Shown here: positions 1-10,137 of the stretch, one piece after another | Position numbering within the stretch: the first letter of the stretch is position 1 | How the letters are laid out: every line of letters begins with the position of its first letter | The notes under the pieces: model-generated | What the model was told of the DNA's origin: nothing | Database searches by the model: none | Seen by the model: only the letters and a program-made list of their open reading frames with translations | Translations under genes and position numbers: made by a program | Assembly: GCA_008933995.1 (NCBI GenBank) | Contig: WARS01000016.1 | Location: 7,540,215-7,604,214 of the forward strand | From: Datnioides undecimradiatus | Taxonomy: Eukaryota > Chordata > Actinopteri > Lobotiformes > Datnioididae | DNA length: 64,000 nucleotides | Direction of reading: 5' to 3'

Positions 1-639
1 TTTTATTTTCAGAGACTGCTCTGCCCTCACCACACATAAATGTGCCCAGATATGCAACCACTAAGGCTGAAAACAAGGAACAAGGAAAATCGTTTTTCAG
101 AGGAATTGTAAAACCAAAAAAGCAGAATGAATATGACAAAGGAAATATGGGTAACACTAAACAATAACAGACACAATATTATTCTGATATTAGTAATATT
201 AGAGTACAAATGAGGACAGTTAGTTGATGAGTGATTCCTAATCAAAAGTTATAGGGTGGCTAATTATTCCCTAATGATTAGTTATTTTAGAAACAAGTGA
301 GGAACCATTCATGAACGACATGATGACTGATGACTTGTTAGTACACGCTTTCCAACAAACGACTAAGTAGTATGATGATTGTGAGTACAGTATCTTTGAA
401 TCATTAGGTATTGATTAGTTCATCAATATCTGCATATCGATCATTTAATTCAGGAGTGGCTCCTGCTTAAAACTGTCTAAACTCAGAACTATAAACATCT
501 GCGGTGATACATAACACTGAGTAGTTACGTACTTACTGAGTGGTCGGTGGTTGGATGATGTATAATGTTCATCATTGCCTGTCAACTGCTAATTATTGCA
601 TTTAGCAGTTATAGAGGAGCATTATCATATATATATATA
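1..639. other. Gene-free AT-rich flank
   Basis: No exon is recognised. From about 220 to 560 the DNA is AT-rich and full of short variations on TGATTAGTT, GAGTAGTTA and ATGATGATT in both orientations, which suggests a degraded repeat, but I could not define a unit or ends. A short (TA)n run sits at about 629-645. Confidence 0.4.
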
Positions 640-965
640 TATTATATGAAGTTGAGTTTCTTGCCAACCAAAGTCCAATCTTCTCTCTGTCTTAGCTCTG
701 TTTTTGGTCAATGGACTCTTGAGCAAAACACTTTGCCACTAAATACTCCACAATATTCAGCAGTTAGTCTCTACTGTAACTTTGTCTTTCTGCTGAATGG
801 TGCTGAGCAGGTAGTATACAAAGGGATTTTAGAGTTTTTCTGCTGAAACAGCTGCCTGCTGCTTTGAGAGTGGTGAACGTGAACCAGAACAGTAAAGTTG
901 CAGGCCTGACAACAGTCACATGAAACTGGCTATAAAAGCTCCATAAAACCAGGGACAGCAGCACA
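640..965 (+). repeat. Interspersed fish repeat, family B, copy 1
   Basis: This stretch is a diverged reverse-complement match to 62395-62830 in the same window: both contain GTCCAAT..CTCT, a GTTTTTGGTC or GTCTCTAC segment, CTAAATAC(T/A)CCAC, TCTGCTG(A/T)(A/T)TGGTG and GCTATAAA(A)GCTCCAT in the same order once one is inverted. The shared order over more than 300 bp in two distant places makes this a dispersed repeat, not chance. From memory it resembles a repeat common in perch-like fish genomes. It has no recognisable coding sequence; class unknown (probably a nonautonomous DNA element). Confidence 0.6.
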
Positions 966-1715
966 TTTAGGTGCTAATTCTCAATAGGTTAATCTCTGCG
1001 TGCAACCCCTTTCACATTGTTAGAATGTTTTCACACTGTGATTCAATACATTATGACAAGTATATCAATTACAGCTACTAAAGTTGAATTGTCCTACAAT
1101 TACATTTCCCCCATACTGAGTTGGAAAGAAAACTTTGAAAATCACACAGATGGAGCAGAAGTTGGATTTTGTGCTGAAATTATTATAACATCCTTCAGAG
1201 GCTAGAAAATGAATCATTTTTTGAACAATCTTAAGTAGTTTATTGAGAAAAAGAGTTTTCAAATGACATTTCCTGCATTTCTCTGTTTGATTTCACTGTA
1301 AGCTGCAAATCTTTGGGTTGTAGTCTGTTAATTAGACAAATGAAGTCATTTGAATGAACGTCACCTTGGGCTCTATGATATTGTAATAGGCGTCTCTAAA
1401 AAGTGAAATAATCATCAGCTGCAGATGTACTTTGGTTCATATATGGTTTTACTGTAGGCAGTAACTAAGAAATCTCACTCAGTCCTGCCTGTTGATGATC
1501 ACTGCACTGATGATGATGGATTTCCTCATATCATAATCAATGATCCAAACATGCAAACTAAACCTGGAATCATTGTCTCCAGTAGGTGCAGGTCCATTGA
1601 TTTCCTCACAGTGGAGCTGAGTTTCCTCGCATTAATACATGTGAACACTGTATTTCAACACCTCACCGCCCACCAGCTTTCCCCTGTCTGTAGGCCAGCG
1701 CTTTCCATTTTACAC

Positions 1716-1765
1716 TTGAGGCATTTGGCTGGCTCTCTTATCCAGAGTGAATTAGCTTGGATGGA
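1716..1765 (+). repeat. Fragment of a common fish repeat (GAGGCATTTGGCTG...TTATCCAGAGTGA)
   Basis: The segment matches, from memory, the widespread fish repeat that reads GGCATTT-AGC-GACGC-TTTATCC-AGAGTGACTTA. Only about 50 bp remain and no ends are visible. Class not certain. Confidence 0.45.
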
Positions 1766-1816
1766 GGAGTAAAGTGAGCTCCAGATTCTGTATGACTGAA
1801 ATAACAATCAAGAATG

Positions 1817-1833
1817 AAAAAAAAAAAAAAAAA
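1817..1833 (+). repeat. (A)17 homopolymer
   Basis: Seventeen consecutive A. It could be the tail of a retroposed fragment, but nothing recognisable lies directly upstream except the repeat fragment ending at 1765. Confidence 0.9.
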
Positions 1834-3754
1834 TCAGGAATGCATGTTCAGGGCCATGTACTGTTACATCCAATTTTCTTAGTGGCACCACAGCAGCCGT
1901 GTAAAGAGTAAAGTGTTCAGAAGTGAAACATTGGACTTGTCAAAGAGAGTAAATGAAAATGAGAACAAAGAAAATGTGATTTGGTGGTGAGATGGTGACG
2001 TTGAGTGCGTCTTTGGAACTGCGTTTTTATGGAAATGTAGAGACACTTTGAGTTTCAGAGTCACTTTTGCAGACCCGATTGGTCAGAGGAGATAGCTTGT
2101 CCACCATTAGGGAGTCAGTGAAAGAGGAGACTGGGTGGAGTGGATTGATTAACAGGCTGGAACTTGGAAAAGGAGCTTAGTGAAGCAGAAAAGCCCTTTT
2201 CCCTCACTGCCTAAGATGGCACAGAGCAGTAAAATATGGGGGACGAAAAGAGAGAAGGCAAAGACTCCGGTAGAGCTAGATTTAAAGCCCCATGGTGTGC
2301 CCTCACACAGGTGTCTCCATTCAGTTTGACTGATCAGACCTCTTTTCAGGACTTAATAGACATATACAAACCAGCATTCTCTTGTTAGTTCTGTTGCACC
2401 TGTTTGGGTAAAACAACATCCACCTTTATCATTCTTAAGGCCTAATTATGCTCCTCATAAACTAGGTTGTGTTCTTCATGTCTGAAGGCAAAAGTAATTA
2501 TAGCTGTTCCATATGGCCACACTGGAAGGTGGAGTGAAAAGTGAAGGTGGATGAGTACACACCTCCTGGGGAAATCTTGCTGCTTAATCTTTCCCTATCC
2601 TGAAATGTTTATCAATCATACAGATGAGGTGAATGGCACACACTTTTTAGACAGTCCCTCTCTCTTTAAATGTCATTCAGGGTGTTCAGGAAAAACTGTT
2701 GTGAACAATTAGAACAAAAAATAGTTCAATAGGGACGTTCACGTCCTGGCTTATTTCACATCCACAGCATGTATCTGTTTGATTCATTTTTCATTGTTAG
2801 ATGCGTTTTCAAAATTGGAGAGGGGTTACTGTTACTGATTTTGTTTTTTTTTAAAAATCCAAACAAACCCCAAAACAAGACAAACAAAAAACAAAACAAA
2901 AACCCAAACAAACCAACAAACTGTTTTTGGAGATATGGTATGGATCCATTTCACATCAGACATTTAAAAGTTGACAAATACCACAAACACTTGATGGCAC
3001 TGAACCATTATTAACAAAGGTTGTTTTATCTGTTCTTTTCCTGCCACGACAAGTCAAAATGTCTGCCGTGGAAAAAGATCTATAAGGGACTATATGTTTA
3101 TTGTGAGAGAGACTTATAATTTATAATTGGGTGTTTTTATTATCCTCCTTTGGGTATTTTGTCTGTTTACCTTGCTTCTAATTATTCGAGATGTAGTGTT
3201 TTGAACGGATGTATCCGTTTGCGAGTGAAGGGCAACGTCCTGAGCAGTGTCAAAGCAGTACGCACCGTTCAGGGGTTTCTGTACAGTAAAGTTGTATGAA
3301 CTTGCTAATTTTAGCCACACACCCTTTAATGGTGAGATTTAGCTATTAGAGACGTTTGAGTATTTTATTATTAGCAGAGACATTTTTAGTCTTACAGACA
3401 TATTGACCTGTATTAATTCAAGTTTAACACATGTTAGCTGTAAGCTAAGTGTCATTTTAAAGCAGCTCTCCTCACTGTTTTGTCAGCAGGATTGTGGTGT
3501 ATCCAGGTCTAGTTGGGATTTACCCCCAACAGGGATGGGATAGATTTTTAAATTAGTCTTTATAAACAGTTGAGTTGATACATTTCTCTCATCATTTGGA
3601 TTGACTTGATTTAAATTCAAAATTGTGGCTCGTCCTAACCCTTGGTGAGGCAAGGATATTGATATTACTCCTACTCCTACTCCTATGCATTACTACTACT
3701 TCGACCTTTCCTGCTATGAGGAGTCAAAACATGTGTAAACAATCTGTTAGTACA

Positions 3755-3845
3755 TGGAGTTTGGTGACTTCAAATCATATCCAGCATAGCTACACAAACT
3801 TGAACCTGAGCAGACAGAATGACATCAGACACTGGTTTGGGTGTA
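3755..3845 (+). repeat. Dispersed repeat C, copy 1
   Basis: GGAGTTTGGTGAC, CCAGCATAGCT, CACAAACTTGAACCTGAGCAGA and ACTGGTTTGGGTG occur in the same order and spacing as in 4898-5020. About 70-75% identity by eye. Two copies 1.15 kb apart in the same orientation show this is a repeat; the family is not recognised. Confidence 0.55.
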
Positions 3846-4897
3846 GGGTATGAATGGGTAAAAAGAAAAACTCACAGGCATAGAGGTGCAGGTTTGTCAG
3901 TGCCATATTCCTGGAGTTGTCATGGACCAAAACAATAACTTCCTCCATCTCCATCACTCACCCATGGCTGCTCTGTGAAGGACCATTATGCCATCTGCTG
4001 TGCCACTCATCACAGCCACAGTGAACTTCTCATCTCATTTCATCATCTCCAGTTCTGAATTAATGACAAGTCACTGTTTCAATTGACTGAAAGCTAGAAA
4101 GAGCTGTTGATGGTAGTAATAGCTACCTTGTTTACCTTATACAGCTTCTGTTTTCTTGTAGATGCTGTTGGATGTAGTTTGTATATAGACTAGCTTGCTG
4201 GGAGGATATTTGCATGATGAGCTGATTAGTTGCATCACAACGATGCTGTGTGCTGTCACTGCTACACAATCAGGAAACGAGAGATGCCTGTTATATAACA
4301 CTGTTGTCTCCTGTGTTTAATGTGTCATTGGTTAATCATTGAAGTAGCTGATCTATGATACATAGGTTTAATGTTGCATAGCTCACGCTGTTCATTTTGT
4401 TCAAATATTTCTTAACATCATATTCTGCCTGTAATGTTAGAGGGAGAGATGTGTGAGCAAAAACGGTATTTCAGGCTGCTTATCTATTATTTTGTGGTAA
4501 ATTAAATTGGTGGTAAATTAAGAAATGTGATCATACACATAACAGTATATAAAATCCTCCTTCCTTACCTCATCCACTACTTTCCATACAATAGACATTC
4601 AATACATTATCCTACAGGGGCAATGATTTGTTCTAGTGTCAACAATTGTAGGTGTAGAGTTATAACCTGGCTGTGTTTCAGCATAGACAGCAACAAAATC
4701 CAGAATCTAACTGTTAATACGTGTGCTCCCACTCTGACAAAAAGTGTTTACAATTGATTACTTATTTTTTCTTTTGTGGGAATTTGTAGGGCAGTATAGA
4801 GCATAAATTTCATCTTAGAAAATAAGATATTTAAATAAAATGGGAGACTAAATATAGGGCACTATCATAATAGGGAGTGATTTTGGACACAGTAGAG

Positions 4898-5020
4898 GCG
4901 ACGGAGTTTGGTCACATTAAAATAATACCCAGCATAGCTGAACCACACTTCAGCCCGAGCAGAGGTATAATCAGCCAGACAAACTGAAAACACCTGGCTT
5001 GGTGTGCTGGTCTTTAATGG
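4898..5020 (+). repeat. Dispersed repeat C, copy 2
   Basis: Contains GGAGTTTGGTCAC, CCCAGCATAGCTGA, CCACACTTCAGCCCGAGCAGA and CCTGGCTTGGTGTGC, matching 3755-3845. It follows immediately after a segment (4850-4897) with ATAGGGCACTATCATAATAGG and GTGATTTTGGACACAG, which from memory resembles the end of a nonautonomous DNA transposon common in fish, so copy 2 may be the fuller one. Confidence 0.55.
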
Positions 5021-7122
5021 CGGCCTTTTGCGTGAAGGCATTTTCAAGCAACATCTTAGATTTTGGGGCAGTTTTTCTGTTTTCTATTTTCCCTTTCAGA
5101 GTTGTAATCAAATCACTTTACATGCAAATAGACTTTTATAGTTTTGTTTGTGTGTATTTGGGTGTATAAATACTAAAACAATACTTTTTAGAAAATTAAA
5201 CTGCTCTGTAATGATATTTTGAGTGATTATCACTAGTGATTTATATTCTGTCGGTGTCATTGTCACTTTTGTTGCATGTTGGGTTCCTGGCAGCTTTCCA
5301 GTTGGGCTAAATTGATAAAATGATAAGCTTGAATCACTCTGTAGATGTGTTTATGCTGGGAAAAAAAGAAAGTTTTGTGTGTGTGTGTTCATGTAGACTG
5401 CCCTATGTATTTTGTCCATATTCAACACAAATGTATTCTTGATGAGACTATATTAACACTTTAATCCAACATGATGCTGTTTTTAAGCTATTTTATTTCA
5501 GAGTGAGACATTATTGATTCTAGCCATCTTTTTATGATTTTGTGAGTAATTATACCGCTTTTCAGGCGAATGGGGACATTTTAATAAGTAAACAAATCAT
5601 GCTTTGTGTTTCATTAGTGCTAAAGCATATGTTAGAGAGGGACAGCCAGTTAGCTAAGGTTGTAATCTTTCATAGTGGCCTTTAAAAGAATGTTTAATGA
5701 GTTTTGAAGAAGGAGTTAAGTGGAAAACAAATGTTTGAACACAGAAATAGAGCTTCGTTTCCCCTTTTTATTCTTGGAACCGCATTGTTTAATTAACACA
5801 CAGCAGGCCAGCTAAGTCACGTTCACTAAATTGTGGTGCACATAACCCCGAGATTAAAGGTTTGACTCCTTCACCGTCAGCTTTGTGCACAGTCTCTGCT
5901 TTTGCCAGCAGGAAATTACATTTATGTTGACATTATCCCTGCAGATATTGCATCACACAATGTCTTTAAACCTTTTGTCCCATCAAAATGACACTGGCTT
6001 TAGAAATAGGCCTTGTCATAGTAGGAAAAGCCCAAGTGTTATTAGTAACATTATGAATGGCCGTGTTGTGTTCAAGTCCCCCAGCAAGGCCAGACAGCAT
6101 AACCGTTATGCACCCTGAAACTGAAGCTAAATGATATGCAGCTATCATTAGCTTCATTATCCACACCTGTGCTTCCCCGACTGTGACATGTCAAAATGTC
6201 AGAGACTAAAGGTCAATTAAAGCACTCCTCTGTGAGAGATCCAGTTTGTGCTTCCGTCTACAGTATTAAACAGTACAGTATCACTAGACGACTAATTATG
6301 TGGCTAAACCAAATGTTAATTTCTGATCTCAAAATCACCACATGACACAAACATGTTTGACACAGATACGATGAGTGGATCGCTCTCGTCAGCTCTGGTG
6401 AAACGATCACTGTTGATTAATGCCAGATGCATCACTGCCAGTTCACCAGACACCAGATATACATTGTCTCTATACTATAAAATAGAATAGGTGACAGGCG
6501 TCGTCTTAATCTGAATCAGCTCTTTTGGCAAGAGGTGGAATGTAACATGAATGTGACATTCATTATGTGTAAAAAATCCAGCACTCCAATAAAATCACCC
6601 AGAAAGATCAAATACTGTGTTTTGTCTCTATCCAGAAAATAGGCAATACTCTACAAAGATGAATTCATTAGAGAGAGAGAGTTTCTCCTGAGAGAAAAAG
6701 CTGGATAGAGGACATAAGTGTCTGAATATCTAAACGTAACAATTCTCTGTTGCAATTTTGTTGCTGTACTCAGAAAAAAACACAAAATTGTGTTGGCCTC
6801 TGCTTGTGGATTGGCTTAATCTGTCTCTCAGGATATCTGTGTTACATGTGTGGTTTTATAGTATGTGTACCTGCGTGAGCTGTGCAAAGACAAATTTCCA
6901 CCTGTGACGGACAATAACATTTCTGTGATTCTGATAACCTTCAGGTGGCGAAGTTGACAAGGAGTGAGACGTGGAGGCACAACGGGAGGAGAACGTGGAT
7001 CACAGGAAGGTGAGCAAGAGGAGATAAAAAGGTGGAGAGATACATGAGGGAGAGACACAAGGTGAGATGGACAAATGACAGTTTTATTTTCACCTCAGAG
7101 AGGGTGCAGCTGGCGTCTCGGG

Positions 7123-7124
<2 letters not shown>

Positions 7125-7157
<33 letters not shown>
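7125..7157 (+). repeat. (CA)n microsatellite
   Basis: Uninterrupted CA dinucleotides over about 33 bp. Confidence 0.95.
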
Positions 7158-7158
<1 letters not shown>

Positions 7159-7344
7159 GCAGATTTTCTTCTGTCTTTCCATCAGTTGATATTCAGTTGA
7201 GATCATGTTGAGCACAAAGCAAAGAGATCAGGATTTTTGCATAATGGATGCATTTGTGACACTGTGGGTGAGCCGGTGTGTTTGATTAGTACTCTCACTA
7301 TGCTTCTTTTACCCTGAGATCATTGCAGTGTCGCTAAAACACTG

Positions 7345-7391
7345 CACACACACATGCACGCACGCACACACACACACACACACACATACAC
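7345..7391 (+). repeat. Interrupted (CA)n microsatellite
   Basis: CA repeats with TG and CG interruptions. It lies 120 bp from a TG array at 7514-7563, so the two could pair as an imperfect inverted repeat. Confidence 0.9.
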
Positions 7392-7513
7392 GTACATCTT
7401 TGCCTCTGTGGGTGTGCGTTTCTGTATGCGTGTGTTTGCCAAGTGTGTTGACATTGTGCCTCCGCTATCTGAAATGGCATCTTAGTTGTCTTATCCTTCA
7501 TTACTGCGTGCAT

Positions 7514-7563
7514 TTGTGTGTGTGTGCATTTGTGTGTGTGTGTGCATCTGTGTGTGTGTGTGT
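7514..7563 (+). repeat. Interrupted (TG)n microsatellite
   Basis: Three TG blocks separated by CATT, CATC. Apparent open frames here on both strands are repeat translations. Confidence 0.9.
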
Positions 7564-8112
7564 AATGAGGAAAACTGCCATTTGGGAAAACCAATTACCA
7601 CAGGTAAATAACATAACCCTTCACTCTAAGACTTAGCCAAACAATGAATTTATATAGAGGAAAAACCTCCTTTTACACACTCCTGCACATACGCCCCCCT
7701 CTCTCTTTCTCTCTCTGACACACACACTCACACACATGCACACACACACGCAGACTGGTACTTTGACTACATAGCGTTGACTCATATTCAGTTATTACCC
7801 TTAACACAATCGTAAATTTTACCTAGTGAAATTAACCTCAGGCCTCTGTATCTCTGAAACCTGCTGTTTTCTCCATCAGGATCAACTGTGACTGTGTCCT
7901 GTATGGTTTCCTCCCAAGTCCTCATAAGTCTAGATAAACCCCAACACATGCACACATTTCCCTCTGGGACTGAGTGTAATTATGAGTTTGGCCTGGAATG
8001 GTTTGATAACTAATAAAAGTGAGATTTCTGGGGGAAATAAGGAGGAGAAAATTAAAGTGTTGGAATGTACAAATCCTAATTAAAATGACGCAGTGTTTAT
8101 GGTGTGCAGGAC

Positions 8113-8230
8113 ACCGAGAGGGAGGAGGAGGGGGAGGCAGGAGGATGGGGAGGGAGAGCAGGGGATGAAGAAGTACTGGCATTAGAGCAGGGAGGGAGAG
8201 GGAGGGACACAGTGGGTAAGGAGGGAGGGT
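8113..8230 (+). repeat. Purine-rich (GGGAGG) tract
   Basis: Nearly all bases are G or A, in irregular GGAGG and GAGGGA units, with a few pyrimidine breaks. Low-complexity sequence; it makes a long proline/leucine/serine open frame on the minus strand that is not a gene. Confidence 0.8.
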
Positions 8231-9097
8231 TATCATATTTTCACAGGAATTTCCTCATTTAAAATCTTCATTAGGCGCTTCCACACTTTATATTTGTTCT
8301 CAGCTCCTCCATCACACCGCAGCAGCCTCTGGTCCTCGGCTGTGTGGAGCGATATACTCTGCCTCAGTGTGTGTTTGTGTGGGTGCGCGAATGAAATTGA
8401 GAGACAGAGCGAGCAAAGCCTGCATGTCCAAGTACGTGTGCATGCTGCCTCCTGATTATCCTTTCAGTTTATTAATTACAACTCTTTGTCATTCATCCAG
8501 GTTCTATCAGTCACCGCACAGAGTCCCGTTTCCTCCTCTCTGCCATCTTTTTCTTTATTTCCATTGCATTTCTGTCTCCAATCCACCACCTCCTCCTCCC
8601 TCCCCCTCTCCCTCTCACAAGAAGAGCAAACACCGGTTTTGCATCAAAGAACAAGAGACTTTAACGCGTGAACAAATAATTTGCTCGTCTCCACAGTCTA
8701 TCTCTTGCAGCTGTCACTCCAGGACGAGCTCGTTGATTTGATCATCTTTTCCTCTGTAAATAGGCCTGTCTGACTTTAATCGTTTAACACACATAGGCAG
8801 AGGTATAGATCCTAATCTGACTAATCCTGGATTACAACTCTGCTATCAGACGCTGAATGAAAGTGTGTGTGTGTGTCAGTTTATCTGATATTTGAATGAG
8901 GGAGTGCGTGGATCTTTTTGCAGTGTATACATGAGTCTGATTTGTATTCTTTAGTCAGATCTCCATTAGCTTGCACAAAGTAGTCAGTATTCTTCCACGT
9001 CATATAACAGAGATATAGCTAAAGAGAAAATTTTGATCAGACTGCATCAATAAAGCAATAAAACGCAGAAAATGACAGCGATAGTAACTGAAAATGA

Positions 9098-9613
9098 CAG
9101 TGTGGTCCAAAAGCCTTAACCCATAATAAAAATCTCTAATATCTACGTGCAAACCAGGCCATAAAGAAACAGAGTTTACGGATTTAGAAACATTTTAAAA
9201 AATCAAGATCTGACATTTAAAATAAAAGAAGATTTGGCATTATTTTTGGTTCTGCAGCCAAATGTAAGCAGAGTTGTATCTCATCCATTAAAGTGTTTGT
9301 TCAGACAACTCATCAAAACTCGCTCATGTAACTCAAACTGCAGCCAGTTCAGCTGATTGTTGCTTACCAAGTAGCGTTGTGATAGTAGGAAAGTTGTTTT
9401 TCTGAACAAAGAGCATCTCAAATCATGGCTGGACTAAAAGTTTCTAAGGGGGCAGTGAAGGGAACTTTAAACTGCTTTGCTGAAACTGGATCAGTAGTTT
9501 TCAAAGCACGACCAGGCAGACCAAAAGTGACCACACCATCAGAGCGTCAGCACATCATAGATTTCTAGGTCACTTAGAGATAGAAGAGCAGCACAGATAC
9601 ATAATTTGCCAAA
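9098..9613 (+). mobile_element. Tc1/mariner transposon remnant, 5' part with N-terminal transposase
   Basis: CAGTGTGGTCCAAAAG at 9098-9113 resembles the terminal repeat of a fish Tc1 group (from memory). From 9431 a frame reads SKGAVKGTLNC, AETGS, then KARPGRPKVTTPSERQHI, the classic Tc1 second helix-turn-helix with the GRPR-like basic hook; after a stop and a +1 shift at about 9564 it continues RSLRDRRAAQI. This is the DNA-binding half of a Tc1 transposase. There is an in-frame stop, a frameshift, no catalytic DDE domain and no 3' end, so it is a dead copy. Coding similarity ends exactly at a TTAA at 9614. Confidence 0.8.
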
Positions 9614-10137
9614 TTAACCCTTTCACACCTGAGCCTGTCCTGTAAGTGCTTTTGCCCATTTTACCTGGAACTTTCAATACCTGGCTGTTGTATACTATTA
9701 GCTGCATGTTAGAAGAGTGTGATGACAGTTGAAAAAGACAAAAACGGAATTGGATTTTAGAGATTTAGTGAACAAACAACACTGTAATTATATTTGAATA
9801 GCAGATTTTGCATGTTATATTTGAAATTTGAAGAGTATAAAACTATTTCCAGTAAAATTCGAGAGTCTGTGTCTCATAATGTGAGTAAACAGACCATAAA
9901 ATGGAAACTTTCGCCACTGCTGTGTGTAGTGGGAACGAAGCGGCTGCTTCGCGGGCTTCTGGGACATTCGTAAGTGAAATTACTGTAATAACTCCATTTT
10001 GGCTGTAAAGCGCAACATCGCAGCTTTCAGAAACCGTTTAATTTTTTCCGATAGCACAAACCATGACGTAATTACTGTAATCCAAAGCGCGCTTGTGCAA
10101 ACGTGTCGCCGGCGACACGTTCGATGTTTAAGGTTAA
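9614..10137. mobile_element. Possible TTAA-bounded nonautonomous element (piggyBac-like)
   Basis: The Tc1 similarity breaks at TTAACCCTTTCACACC (9614). Another TTAA ends AAGGTTAA at 10130-10137, giving weak inverted ends TTAACC(C/T)T. TTAA target sites and CCCTTT-type ends are typical of piggyBac elements. Inside are a hairpin CGAAGC-GGCT-GCTTCG (9936-9951) and a 22-bp perfect palindrome (10100-10121), and the segment is richer in CpG than its flanks. I do not see the Tc1 coding sequence resume after 10137, so nesting is unproven. Confidence 0.35.
10100..10121. repeat. 22-bp perfect palindrome
   Basis: Each strand reads AACGTGTCGCC/GGCGACACGTT. Perfect over 22 bp with a central CCGG. Its subterminal position before a TTAA suggests a transposase- or host-protein-binding inverted repeat, which is inference. 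Confidence 0.9.

Larger units (their letters stand above)
966..3754. other. Gene-free region
   Basis: No exon or RNA gene is supported. It contains a 17-base A run at 1817-1833, a short fish-repeat piece at 1716-1765, an A/C-rich (AAAC)n-like tract at 2855-2925, and a small perfect hairpin AACGGAT-GT-ATCCGTT near 3203-3220. The rest is ordinary AT-rich DNA. Confidence 0.4.
5021..9097. other. Gene-free region with microsatellites
   Basis: No exon supported. The block 5,780-6,220 has high complexity and could be a conserved noncoding element or an old fish repeat; I cannot tell which. (CA)n/(TG)n arrays lie at 7125-7157, 7345-7391, 7514-7563 and 7724-7751. A purine-rich tract (GGGAGG-type) covers about 8,113-8,230. 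Short TG runs occur near 8,865. Confidence 0.4.

Noticed and set aside
6070-6082. GTTCAAGTCCCCC, a match to a tRNA/SINE B box, also at 33720-33732
   Set aside because: No A box at the right distance and no cloverleaf could be drawn at either site.
7345-7636. Overlapping open frames on both strands at CA/TG arrays
   Set aside because: Translations of dinucleotide repeats (THTH, CVCV) with no other support; the same applies to similar frames at 14160, 22217, 26811, 27143, 40047, 42392 and 48422.
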